Assembly: GCA_002719395.1 (NCBI GenBank)
Contig: PBHM01000015.1
Span: 262,128 to 311,246 of the forward strand
Source: Methanobacteriota archaeon
GTDB taxonomy: Archaea > Thermoplasmatota > Poseidoniia > Poseidoniales > Poseidoniaceae
Length of the DNA: 49,119 nucleotides
Reading direction: 5' to 3'
Below the pieces are notes generated by a model. The model was not told the origin of the DNA, ran no database searches, and saw only the letters and a list, made by a program, of their open reading frames with translations. Of the stretch, positions 38,684 to 46,807 are shown piece by piece. Position numbers and translations under genes: made by a program. The first letter of the stretch is position 1; each line of letters opens with the position of its first letter.

Positions 38684-39259
38684 ATGCGTTCATTAGAAGA
38701 ATCAAGAGAGATTCTCTATGTCATTCGAACAATGGATGTATTACTTGGTTCAGGTGTAGGATTAGAAGCCACAATTCACAGTATTTCTGGCGGGGGATAT
38801 GGCATTATTTCTGAAGATTTTGCTCAACTTATGAAAAGTATCAACAAAGGGACCTCTCTTGAAAAGGAGTTACGAGCCCTTCAACGCAAATGTGAATCTG
38901 ATGGTTACAAGAGATTGATAAACACGATGCTCAATAACGTGACTCAAAATACGGACATTGTTGAAACACTACGCAAACAAGGTTCTCGAATGGAAGAAGA
39001 AAGGAGTGAAGCCGTGAAAAAATACATTGAGACTCTGAGTGGTCTCCCGGAAACACTTCTTTCCATAGGCATGATTGGACCACTCATCATGGCAATTTTA
39101 GGCGTGGTGCCACAACTAGTAGATCCAGAAACAGATATTACGGGTATTTCTGGTTATGCAGGCGTTATGAATTCAGTTGTGGCTGGAGGCTTGTTCTTAT
39201 CTTTGCTTTTCATGTTCTTTTTGGGTTTGAAGACGCACACGAAAGACCCAGGGTTGTGA
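38684..39259 (+). CDS. TadB-like T2SF membrane protein (half-size FlaJ homologue)
   Basis: The protein has 191 residues. A cytoplasmic T2SF helical domain (TMDVLLGSGVGLEATIHSIS, FAQLMKSINKGTSLEKELR, NTDIVETLRKQGSRMEEERS) is followed by two membrane helices (IGMIGPLIMAILGVV and VVAGGLFLSLLFMFFLGL). It is much shorter than the two-domain archaeal FlaJ/EpdJ (~500 residues) and shorter than bacterial TadB, with no N-terminal helix. It is the platform protein of a Tad/Epd-like pilus, expected to pair with the next gene to make one complete platform. The gap to the next gene is 9 bases. Confidence 0.85.
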   Translation: MRSLEESREILYVIRTMDVLLGSGVGLEATIHSISGGGYGIISEDFAQLMKSINKGTSLEKELRALQRKCESDGYKRLINTMLNNVTQNTDIVETLRKQGSRMEEERSEAVKKYIETLSGLPETLLSIGMIGPLIMAILGVVPQLVDPETDITGISGYAGVMNSVVAGGLFLSLLFMFFLGLKTHTKDPGL

Positions 39260-39268
39260 GGTTTCAAA

Positions 39269-40000
39269 ATGCTATTTCAAATGCTTGAATTATTGCGGGA
39301 CCAACCTGCAATTTTGGTATTATTTACCTTTGGATTAGCTGGTATTTTTGGAGGAATCCCTCCAATGGTAGAACGCGCAAGAAGAAGGAAAATCGAGAAT
39401 GATTTACCGGCAATGCTTGAAGCATTAGCAGATTCAATGGGTGCAGGGCTTGGTTTACAACAAGCCATGCAAGCCGAAGCCGATCGGAATACGGGCGTCT
39501 TGGGTGAATTATTGAGGCAGACTTTGGTTGAGAGCAAAGCCTCTTCCTTTGACGCTGCCTTAGCAAATTTTGCGGCTAAAACTCGTTCAAGTCAAGTACA
39601 ACGGGTCATGAATTTGATGTCTACAGCCATCGAACAGGATGCTCCACTTCAACAAGTGCTTAACAACCTCGCAATGGATTATGAAAGACTTAACGATCTC
39701 ATGAACCAACGTGAAGCAGATTTAGGTGGATCAGCAATCATGATCATTATGTTCATCTGTTGTGGTCTCCCATTATTGATTGCCTTCATCGTTGGTCAAT
39801 TTGCTGCTGCAAAACAAGGATTTCAATTAGCAAGTTTCCACAAAACATTCTCTCTTTTCTTTGGAGCAAGCGCAATGGTTGCCGTTGGAGTAAGCGGTCG
39901 AATGTTAGGGAGATTCAAGGATATGTTGTGGTGGTTACCCTTGTGGTCTGCCGTTGCAATGTTCCTTTATATAGCAGGATATGAAGCAATAGGTGGTTAA
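39269..40000 (+). CDS. TadC-like T2SF membrane protein
   Basis: The protein has 243 residues. One N-terminal helix (AILVLFTFGLAGIFGGI) precedes a cytoplasmic T2SF domain (LPAMLEALADSMGAGLGLQ, SFDAALANFAAKTRS, AIEQDAPLQQVLNNLAMDYE) and about four further helices (AIMIIMFICCGLPLLIAFIV to the C-terminus). It complements the preceding half-size protein: together they reproduce the double T2SF layout of one archaeal FlaJ. Two residues before the end, a GGTGG sequence precedes the ATPase start at 40003. Confidence 0.88.
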   Translation: MLFQMLELLRDQPAILVLFTFGLAGIFGGIPPMVERARRRKIENDLPAMLEALADSMGAGLGLQQAMQAEADRNTGVLGELLRQTLVESKASSFDAALANFAAKTRSSQVQRVMNLMSTAIEQDAPLQQVLNNLAMDYERLNDLMNQREADLGGSAIMIIMFICCGLPLLIAFIVGQFAAAKQGFQLASFHKTFSLFFGASAMVAVGVSGRMLGRFKDMLWWLPLWSAVAMFLYIAGYEAIGG

Positions 40001-40002
40001 TA

Positions 40003-41241
40003 ATGTCAGAAGAAATATTAGATCAATATGGTAGAGTAACAGTTTACAAAGAACCTTCTCATCCTTCTCCGGTGTATCATGTAGACGGAGATGTTCCAGC
40101 AAATCCATACGGAAATTTGGCCGCTCTTCTTGAAGACGATGCGCTTGAAGAGGTGATGTATAATGGTGGGGCTCAATGTGTGAAAGTCGCTCACAGGAAG
40201 CATGGGATGTGTCGAACGAATGTTTGGGTTGATGATGATCAAGGAATCCAAATCGCTCAAAACATCGCTGCGTTCACTGCCGTTCCATTGGGAGACGGGC
40301 CTGGTTTGGTGCCTATTTTCGATGGTCGTCTACCAGATGGTTCTCGTGTAAATGGTACGATACCACCAATTTCACCTGATGGTCCAACGCTCACGATTAG
40401 GAAGTTCCAGGAAGATCCACTGACAATGATCAATCTCATCAAGTGGGGTACTGTGAATTTGAGACTTGCAGCCACTATGTGGGTTTGGATTGAAGGTCTT
40501 GATTCCCGTCCTGCCAATTTCGTAATTGCAGGTGGAACCGGTTCAGGTAAAACAACAACCTTGAATTGTTTGGGAATGTATATTCCTTGGCATAAGCGAT
40601 TACTTACTGTAGAAGATACTGCTGAATTGCAGGTTTATCACGATCATTGGCTAAGAATGGAAACACGTAGAGAGCGGCCAGATGGAACGGCAGAAGTTGA
40701 CATGAATGACTGCCTCAAGTCAAGTCTGAGAATGCGTCCAGACCGTATCATCGTTGGTGAAGTGAGGGGAAGTGAATGTGCTACATTGTTGACCGCAATG
40801 AATACTGGTCACGATGGTAGTTTCGGAAGCCTGCACGCAAACTCAGGCCAAGAAACCATTACCAGAATGATCAATCCTCCAATGGATGTGCCTCCAATTA
40901 TGCTTACTGGTCTTGACTTGATTATCATTCAAGCAAGACTGTATGTCAATGGAAAAACCGCAAGAAAAATTGTAGAAGTAGCCGAAGTAGCGGGAATGGA
41001 AGGAGATAAGCCACGTTTGAATGTCATTTGGAAGTACAATGCTGCAAGTGACCAAATCGAAGAAACAGGAATTCCTTCAAAACTGAGAGAGACCATCTGT
41101 ACCGCAGCCGGTGTCACTCCAGATGTGTTTGAACAACATGTCAGACAAAGAATGCAGATTCTTCAAGACCTTGTTGACAGAGATATCACCGATATTCAAA
41201 CTGTAACTCAAGTCATCCAAGGATTCTACGCAAGCCGCTAG
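40003..41241 (+). CDS. CpaF/TadA-type secretion ATPase
   Basis: The protein has 412 residues. The N-terminal domain (~130 residues) has the CpaF-type NGTIPPISPDGPTLTIRKF. The ATPase core has Walker A GGTGSGKT at ~177-184, TVEDTAELQ (Asp box), SLRMRPDRIIVGEVRGSE (Walker B region) and AMNTGHDGSFGSLHANS (His box). These match bacterial TadA/CpaF and archaeal Epd ATPases. It powers assembly of a type IV pilus. Its stop overlaps the convergent SAP gene by CTAG. No prepilin peptidase or secretin-like gene is present in this cassette. Confidence 0.93.
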   Translation: MSEEILDQYGRVTVYKEPSHPSPVYHVDGDVPANPYGNLAALLEDDALEEVMYNGGAQCVKVAHRKHGMCRTNVWVDDDQGIQIAQNIAAFTAVPLGDGPGLVPIFDGRLPDGSRVNGTIPPISPDGPTLTIRKFQEDPLTMINLIKWGTVNLRLAATMWVWIEGLDSRPANFVIAGGTGSGKTTTLNCLGMYIPWHKRLLTVEDTAELQVYHDHWLRMETRRERPDGTAEVDMNDCLKSSLRMRPDRIIVGEVRGSECATLLTAMNTGHDGSFGSLHANSGQETITRMINPPMDVPPIMLTGLDLIIIQARLYVNGKTARKIVEVAEVAGMEGDKPRLNVIWKYNAASDQIEETGIPSKLRETICTAAGVTPDVFEQHVRQRMQILQDLVDRDITDIQTVTQVIQGFYASR

Positions 41242-42932
41242 AGTTCCTGTTGGTATAATTTAGCAAGAATGTTGTCGATATTGTCTATCTTGTTTCTCAT
41301 GGTGGCAACACGGTTGTGTGCTTCGCTAACGGACTCGGCCATTTCCATTTCAGGTTCAGCCTCGGTCGGTTGATTTGATGTTTTGAATTTCTGTGCAAGG
41401 GCTTGCAATTCAGTGATTACTGATTCAATTCCAGCATCATCAAGTACAATGCCTGGTGCAAGTTTTGGAATTTGTGATGGGGAAATAAATCCTAATTCAG
41501 TTCCGATGACGCCAGCAGCTGCTAATACCCTTGGTCGAACTTCAGATACATTCACCTCAAAGCCTTTCTTTTCTAAAAATCGAATCAACAGACTTTGTTG
41601 TGATTTACTAAAATCTCCTTCCGATTTTTCAAGAATCGCTTCAACCAATTGTTCAAAACTATCGTAGCTCCTTTCAAGGCGGTCTAATGTCAGTCTTGTT
41701 TTGTGGTGTAGATGGACCGCTCCGTGTTGAAGAACTTTTAGTACTCTGACCTTTCTTGAAACATTTGGGTTATTCATTTCATATTCTTCATTCAAACTTA
41801 GTTGTAAATCAAACAATGCATGAACTCTTCCTGAAATCGAAGGAATACGCATATCCAGGCCCATTTCGCGTGACTTTTCCTCAAAACGCATCCTTGCTTC
41901 TACAATATTTCCTTTTGCGTTTGATAAGAGTTGATGAATCTCTTCACGAAGGTGAGATCGGACGTTCTCATATTTTCTCAAGGCTTCTCGCTCAAGCCAA
42001 GAATTTGGAGCGGAAGAAATTGCGGACTTTTCTTCGAGTATCTTTGATTCAATTTGTCGAATTGTAGACCATATTTCTTCACGAAGATGCTGGTTTTGTA
42101 CATCAAATCCATGATCTTTCAAACTATCGATAAATAATTCAGTTTCATCCTTATTTTGAGAACTTGATAGCGATAAGTAATCTCGGCACAGAGCGTCGAT
42201 TTCGGGCATCCTTGCCTCGATGATAATTTTTGAAGCGGATTGTTGGACATCAAGTCTTTGCGTAGTTTCTTGAGGAGTATGTTCTTCGACGATTTCCTCT
42301 TCAAACACCTCAAAGTTTGATTCATCTTGAATCGGGACAATCACCTCTTCTGAATCCTGCATATCATTGGGTTTATCGACGTCCAAGAATTGTTCTTCAG
42401 GTTCCTCATATGGTGAATGAATATTTTTTGGCATCGGGATGATTGGAATTGCATTTACACTTCTAGGCCTTCGTAGGCTTTTCTTTATGGCACCCCAAGA
42501 GCCTAATTGCGAAGTAAGTACGCCGCCAACTCGCAAAAGTAGGGCTTGTTTTGTACCGGATCTTGGGAGTTCAAGATTTACACAAAGTTGGTGCAACTCT
42601 TCTCTGGAAAGGTTGTCCAAATTTTCGGGAGTCATTTGCTTTGCATCATGGTTTAGATGAAGCCATAATCGCTGACGCCTCTCTCGAATAGAACCTGACT
42701 TCTTTACCCCAAAAATACCCAAAATGATGCCAAGTTCCTCATTAAGTAGTGCCAAAATACCTCGTGAGGAGAAGTCCCAATCATCAAGAACCAGTTTCTG
42801 GATGAGTTTTGCTCTTAGCACCTCAACTGAACCAGTCTTAGGTAAATCATGTTCAATGCATATCTCCCTCAAGCGGTCTAATCGTGCCTGATAAAGCTCT
42901 AACAGGAGTTCCCCCTTACCAGTCACATGCAT
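41238..42932 (-). CDS. Multi-SAP-domain-like protein with coiled coil
   Basis: The protein has 564 residues. SAP-like helix-turn-helix pairs are visible at ~17-47 (REICIEHDLPKTGSVEVLRA) and ~106-139 (EELHQLCVNLELPRSGTKQA), with a more degenerate copy at ~64-93 (GIFGVKKSGSIRERRQRL). SAP motifs bind DNA, often AT-rich. An acidic middle (~190-240, EEPEEQFLDVDKP) separates them from a helical, probably coiled-coil C-terminal half. Near 440-460 another helix-rich unit (SLLIRFLEKKGFEVNVSEV) may be a divergent SAP. Tail ends in Glu-rich EAEPEMEM and a coiled coil. It could be a chromosome-organising or repair protein. No enzymatic domain is seen. Confidence 0.8.
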   Translation of the reverse strand: MHVTGKGELLLELYQARLDRLREICIEHDLPKTGSVEVLRAKLIQKLVLDDWDFSSRGILALLNEELGIILGIFGVKKSGSIRERRQRLWLHLNHDAKQMTPENLDNLSREELHQLCVNLELPRSGTKQALLLRVGGVLTSQLGSWGAIKKSLRRPRSVNAIPIIPMPKNIHSPYEEPEEQFLDVDKPNDMQDSEEVIVPIQDESNFEVFEEEIVEEHTPQETTQRLDVQQSASKIIIEARMPEIDALCRDYLSLSSSQNKDETELFIDSLKDHGFDVQNQHLREEIWSTIRQIESKILEEKSAISSAPNSWLEREALRKYENVRSHLREEIHQLLSNAKGNIVEARMRFEEKSREMGLDMRIPSISGRVHALFDLQLSLNEEYEMNNPNVSRKVRVLKVLQHGAVHLHHKTRLTLDRLERSYDSFEQLVEAILEKSEGDFSKSQQSLLIRFLEKKGFEVNVSEVRPRVLAAAGVIGTELGFISPSQIPKLAPGIVLDDAGIESVITELQALAQKFKTSNQPTEAEPEMEMAESVSEAHNRVATMRNKIDNIDNILAKLYQQEL

Positions 42933-42997
42933 ATTGGTGTTGACTAAGTATTTCTTAATTCGCCAAGATTATCCACATAAATTGCTTAATTCTACAC

Positions 42998-43828
42998 TTA
43001 TTTTTTGTTTTCAGGAGGATAGATTTGCAAAATTCTCTGAGTTGCTGGAAGGTTTCTTCTTTTTTCCTCTGGATGGTCTTTTGTCATTGTCTCGAGCAAA
43101 TTATTCCATTCAATGATGATATTTCTCACAGAACTTATTGCATCATCGGGCTTAAACATCCTCTCAATTTTACCTGTTACTCGACCGTCATAACTCACAA
43201 TTTCCATAATGACTTCGATTCTTATTTTCCCGTCAAGTTTAATCTGATTTGGTTGAATCAGTGAGGATAGAATTTGTTTTGATTGGAATTTTTCAGCCTC
43301 TTTGAGTATCGTTCCAATTTTTCTTTGTTCAGCATGTACGCCCACAAAAGGTCGAATTTCCTCATCGATATGGCCGAGTGCCATATATTCTAATTCAAAC
43401 GCTATTTTTGCACCGTTGTCATTAAATCGATTTAATGAGTGATTCTGAAACCCTTTTCGAGAGATGAGAACGACAAATCCAGTAAGACCTTGAGGAATAA
43501 ACTTGAATCTTTCTTCAACTCTTTTGTGAATCCCCAGTGTGTGTCTTCTTGTCTTGAAAGGTAATAATTCGTGCATTGCTCTAGAGATAACGTAGCCATT
43601 AATTTCTTGCTCAATTCTCAAATCCTCAAGTGCGGTGATCGCTTCAACATCCAATATTTCTTTGTTGATTGCCTGAACAGAGGATACAACAGATAAGTCT
43701 CTTCTCGCTCTTAATATCTGACGTTTGATGAGGGGTGAATTCGCAACGACGACCCCGTTTTTTGGGATATATTCTAACTTGTCTTCACTGACGAGAACCA
43801 GTGTTGGATCTTTTCTTGGGAGAAACAA
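42998..43828 (-). CDS. Uncharacterised protein, frame continuous upstream across one TAG
   Basis: The protein has 276 residues from TTG 43828, with no ATG suitably placed and no visible Shine-Dalgarno. Beta strands at the start (LVLVSEDKLEYIPKNGVVV) are followed by a mixed alpha/beta body with TRRHTLGIHKRVEERF and RMFKPDDAISSVRNIIIEW. No family was recognised. The same frame continues upstream for five codons (RVQVK) and then meets a TAG at 43844-43846, which ends a 71-codon ORF in the same frame. The two may be one gene with a nonsense codon or two operon members. A 20-bp palindrome lies within the gene. Confidence 0.65.
   Translation of the reverse strand: MFLPRKDPTLVLVSEDKLEYIPKNGVVVANSPLIKRQILRARRDLSVVSSVQAINKEILDVEAITALEDLRIEQEINGYVISRAMHELLPFKTRRHTLGIHKRVEERFKFIPQGLTGFVVLISRKGFQNHSLNRFNDNGAKIAFELEYMALGHIDEEIRPFVGVHAEQRKIGTILKEAEKFQSKQILSSLIQPNQIKLDGKIRIEVIMEIVSYDGRVTGKIERMFKPDDAISSVRNIIIEWNNLLETMTKDHPEEKRRNLPATQRILQIYPPENKK
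43419..43438. repeat. Perfect 20-bp palindrome within a coding region
   Basis: TCATTAAATCGATTTAATGA reads identically on both strands and has ATCGAT at the centre. It lies within the uncharacterised gene and encodes part of SLNRFND. It could be a dimeric regulator or methyltransferase site, or chance in AT-rich DNA. Confidence 0.6.
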
Positions 43829-43843
43829 TTTTACTTGAACTCG

Positions 43844-44059
43844 CTAGTCTTCATTTCGAGCCCACCATTCTCCAGATACAGCAGCGAGGTCACCTTTCCC
43901 GTCAATCAACTGAAGGAGTGTATCTTCGTGATTTTCTGTTTCTTTTACATTCATTGAAAAATGAGAATCAACGGTTTGAGCAAATTTTGAGACCTGTAAA
44001 AGGCATCCATCTAAACTTTCAGATGCAACAAGCACATCAAGCGATTGGACTGAATCCAT
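43844..44059 (-). CDS. Small ORF in frame with the downstream uncharacterised gene
   Basis: The ORF has 71 residues, is acidic and ends in GEWWARNED before TAG. It fills the space between the uncharacterised gene and the divergent GGPP synthase, where no other gene fits well. It has no signal peptide or recognised motif. Because the frame is identical to that of the downstream gene and only five codons separate them, it may be the N-terminal part of one protein (about 353 residues) split by a stop codon. If separate, it is a small operon member. Confidence 0.5.
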   Translation of the reverse strand: MDSVQSLDVLVASESLDGCLLQVSKFAQTVDSHFSMNVKETENHEDTLLQLIDGKGDLAAVSGEWWARNED

Positions 44060-44124
44060 TTCATTACCTCGGTGGGTTGCCCCACGAACCTGCGTGTTAA
44101 CGACCCGTTAAGAAGGGCTACCCT

Positions 44125-45111
44125 GTGGATGGCATTGTGAGTTCAAAATCTCTCACCGCAGAATGGTTTGCCATGCAGGCGAAATTTGAACAAAAACTGA
44201 ATGAATTCCTTGACGAAAAGATACACACAGATGGCGAAGTTGCCCAAGTATCTTCAGAAGTAATCTTAGCAGGAGGGAAGAGAATAAGGCCAATTCTATT
44301 ACTAAAATCGTTTGAAATGGCAGGGGGAAAAGATTTGGATGAAGTTTTCCCTCTCGCAATTGCATTCGAATTAATTCATACGGCTACCCTTGTTCACGAT
44401 GACATTTATGATAATGCAAAAACAAGACGAGGCGTCCCTACTCTGCATGAGAAATTTGGTTTGGCCAAAGCGATGATTGCCGGCGATTGGATGTTTGTTC
44501 AAGGCTTTGGCCTTGGAGGTAAATTTGATGAGAAGGTTGTGGAAATAGTTTCACAATCTTGTGCACGAATTGCTTCAGCAGAATACAAACAATTGGATCA
44601 CATCCTTGATACAACAACACGTCCTGAGGATTATCTCGAGATTGTTCAAGGAAAAACCGCCGGTCCTTTTTCAGCAGCCTGCGATGTTGCAGCATATCTT
44701 GCAAAGATTCCATCCAAGCAAAGAGAAGAACTGGCACGATTTGGTCTTGAACTTGGTATGGCTTTTCAATTGGTGGACGACCTCTTGGATATTCGAGGAG
44801 ATGAAAGGATGGGTAAACCTCGTGGAGCAGATGTCTACGAAGGAAAGATGACCCTTCCGCTGATTCATGCTATCACGATTTTGCATGGTCAAGATCAAGA
44901 TGAGCTTATTGAGATCATCAAAAAGTTTGATGATTCAAAATTTGATCGACTTATTGCGTTGTTAGAGCAGGCTAATAGCATTAATTATAGTGAAATTCTC
45001 ATAAAAAACCATGCTGAGAGGGCCCTAGACTGTCTTGCAGCATTCAGTGACACAGATAGTAAAAAGTTGCTTGGAGAAATAGTTGAATACGCTATTGATC
45101 GAATTATTTAG
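44125..45111 (+). CDS. Polyprenyl diphosphate synthase (GGPP synthase-type)
   Basis: The protein has 328 residues starting with GTG at 44125. GGKRIRPILLL is the IPP-binding region. The first Asp-rich motif is DDIYD at 92-96 followed by AKTRRGVPT, the second DDLLD in FQLVDDLLDIRGDE, then GKMTLPLIH. It makes allylic diphosphates (probably C20 geranylgeranyl diphosphate) for archaeal ether lipids. Chain length cannot be fixed by eye. The next gene, convergent, is a geranylgeranyl reductase, so both ends of isoprenoid lipid synthesis are together. Their stops abut (TAG/CTA). Confidence 0.93.
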   Translation: MDGIVSSKSLTAEWFAMQAKFEQKLNEFLDEKIHTDGEVAQVSSEVILAGGKRIRPILLLKSFEMAGGKDLDEVFPLAIAFELIHTATLVHDDIYDNAKTRRGVPTLHEKFGLAKAMIAGDWMFVQGFGLGGKFDEKVVEIVSQSCARIASAEYKQLDHILDTTTRPEDYLEIVQGKTAGPFSAACDVAAYLAKIPSKQREELARFGLELGMAFQLVDDLLDIRGDERMGKPRGADVYEGKMTLPLIHAITILHGQDQDELIEIIKKFDDSKFDRLIALLEQANSINYSEILIKNHAERALDCLAAFSDTDSKKLLGEIVEYAIDRII

Positions 45112-46206
45112 CTAATAAATGAATAACATTCTTCTGCAGGTTATCGCTCGCCAGATGATACTTTTTGTGAGCCTGTTGAATGTGAGATTGATGAACCAAT
45201 CTGGGAATCTCAGTAGCAAACTACCAAGTTTGAATGAGCGCTTAGAATTCTTCATCACTTGACCCATTTGTTTTTTCCAGCGTTTTTCATATTCCTTGAG
45301 CGGGAGTCCATGTTCAAGATGCTCATGAATTACATTTCCAGCGATTCTACCTCCGATCATTGCAATCGTAATTCCTGCTCCATTTGATGGAAGTACCATG
45401 CCAGCAGCATCTCCGACGAGTAGATAATTTCCTTTTACGAATGTCTTAATTGTACCGGACATAGGTAAAGATCCTGCTCCGCTGAAGGTTGCAGAGTCAC
45501 CGTATTCTTTAATGAATGATTCTGTGTATCCATTCAAGGATTTTCCCTTCGAAAATTTTCTTTGAATCCCAACCCCTATGTTTGCTCCAGATTTTTTTGG
45601 AAACATCCACGCATAGCCTCCTGGTGCGACTGTACCAAAGTGAAGTTCGAGGTCGTCACCGAATTCACCCTCAATGAGCTGAAACTTTACAGGGATATTC
45701 AATGATTCTTCATCCCAGTATTTACGTCTAATAACGTCATGATGGCCTCCTGCGCCTACGATAATCTTTCCAGTAATTTCACTTCCGTCTTTCAAAATTA
45801 CTTTGTTATCGATGACATCAACAACTCTTTTTCCAGTCAAATATGTTGCTCCACTTTTTTTTGCGAGTTCTACAAGCGCTTCGTCATGCTTGACTCGATT
45901 GAGCACAAGTCCGTCAAATTTGAAAGAAAGCGGCTTTCCTGAGGGTGGAATAATTTTCATAATTTCTGTTTTTTTAGACACTGCTTCATCTGGTGTTTGG
46001 AACAAGTCGTCAATTTCAGGAACCTTTGGACAGAGCCTCTTCATCTCTTCGTTACTTGGAACAAGTTCACCACATTGAAGAGGCGAGCCAATGTTTTCTC
46101 TTCCGTCAACCACCAGTACTTTTCTTCCATGAGAAGCAGCATACCTCGCTGTGGTGCTTCCAGCAGGACCACCTCCGATGATGATGACATCCCATTGGTC
46201 CTCCAT
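45112..46206 (-). CDS. FAD-dependent geranylgeranyl reductase family protein
   Basis: The protein has 364 residues from the ATG at 46206; longer frames to 46425 have no sensible N-terminus and would overlap the divergent pilin. The Rossmann motif DVIIIGGGPAGSTTARYAA, the LQCGELV region, VLNRVKHDEALVE, PGGYAWMFPKK and LLVGDAAGMVLPSNGAGI identify the geranylgeranyl reductase group. It hydrogenates the double bonds of archaeal lipid chains using FAD and a reductant. A C-terminal stretch (KLGSLLLRFPDWFINLTFN) is amphipathic and may contact the membrane. Confidence 0.92.
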   Translation of the reverse strand: MEDQWDVIIIGGGPAGSTTARYAASHGRKVLVVDGRENIGSPLQCGELVPSNEEMKRLCPKVPEIDDLFQTPDEAVSKKTEIMKIIPPSGKPLSFKFDGLVLNRVKHDEALVELAKKSGATYLTGKRVVDVIDNKVILKDGSEITGKIIVGAGGHHDVIRRKYWDEESLNIPVKFQLIEGEFGDDLELHFGTVAPGGYAWMFPKKSGANIGVGIQRKFSKGKSLNGYTESFIKEYGDSATFSGAGSLPMSGTIKTFVKGNYLLVGDAAGMVLPSNGAGITIAMIGGRIAGNVIHEHLEHGLPLKEYEKRWKKQMGQVMKNSKRSFKLGSLLLRFPDWFINLTFNRLTKSIIWRAITCRRMLFIY

Positions 46207-46330
46207 TCCATCTCTCCCTTTGATTGGCCAAGCGGAGGATGTTCTTGATGCTGACCATTTTTTGAAAGAATAAGCACAAAATTCAACTTTTTTCCGGTTG
46301 TTTGAAGTTACACCGTGCGTACGGGTCCTC

Positions 46331-46807
46331 ATGCAAGGCGAAGATGAGGCAGTCAGTCCAGTTATTGCCACCGTCTTGTTGCTTGCCATAACCGTCATGT
46401 TGAGTAGCATGGTATTCGTTCTCATGTCATCATCACTATCTACTGTTGAAAAACAACCTCCGAATGCAAAAGTATCAGTTAGAGCGCTTTCTAATGGTTT
46501 TCATGTTGTAAAAATAACGCAATTAGACCAACAACTTGACCCCTCAAAAATAGAATGGTCACTTCAGTCAGTTGCTCAAAATCAATCCTTGAGAGGTCTA
46601 ACTAACGACGGCGATGTTTATGGGAAAATTGGAACGAATATTTCATTCCATGACCGGGATGCAGGCTGGTCCGTTTCAACTGGAGACTATTTTGTGATCA
46701 ATTGTGAAGAGTTAGGATGTGATGACGGAACATGGAAATTCCGTTTAATCGATCGAGGTTCAAATAATGTCATGACAGATGTCGCTTTGCCAGCACTGTA
46801 CGATTAA
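46331..46807 (+). CDS. Archaeal type IV pilin (Pilin_N domain)
   Basis: The protein has 158 residues from ATG 46331; the longer frame from 46298 adds a non-pilin N-terminus. The start is the class III leader pattern: a short acidic/polar leader (QGEDEA) then SPVIATVLLLAITVMLSSMVFVLM, the archaeal Pilin_N signature that is processed by an EppA/PibD-type prepilin peptidase. The helix is followed by a small beta-rich head with Cys residues near NCEELGCDDG. It is likely a subunit or minor pilin of the Tad/Epd-like machine located 5 kb away, although that assignment is inference. The stop overlaps moaA by TTAA. Confidence 0.87.
   Translation: MQGEDEAVSPVIATVLLLAITVMLSSMVFVLMSSSLSTVEKQPPNAKVSVRALSNGFHVVKITQLDQQLDPSKIEWSLQSVAQNQSLRGLTNDGDVYGKIGTNISFHDRDAGWSVSTGDYFVINCEELGCDDGTWKFRLIDRGSNNVMTDVALPALYD

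Noticed and set aside
43801..44100. 99-codon plus-strand ORF opposite the small minus-strand ORF
   Set aside because: Overlaps the 5' end of the minus gene; no motif. The minus ORF is better placed in its operon, although neither is certain.
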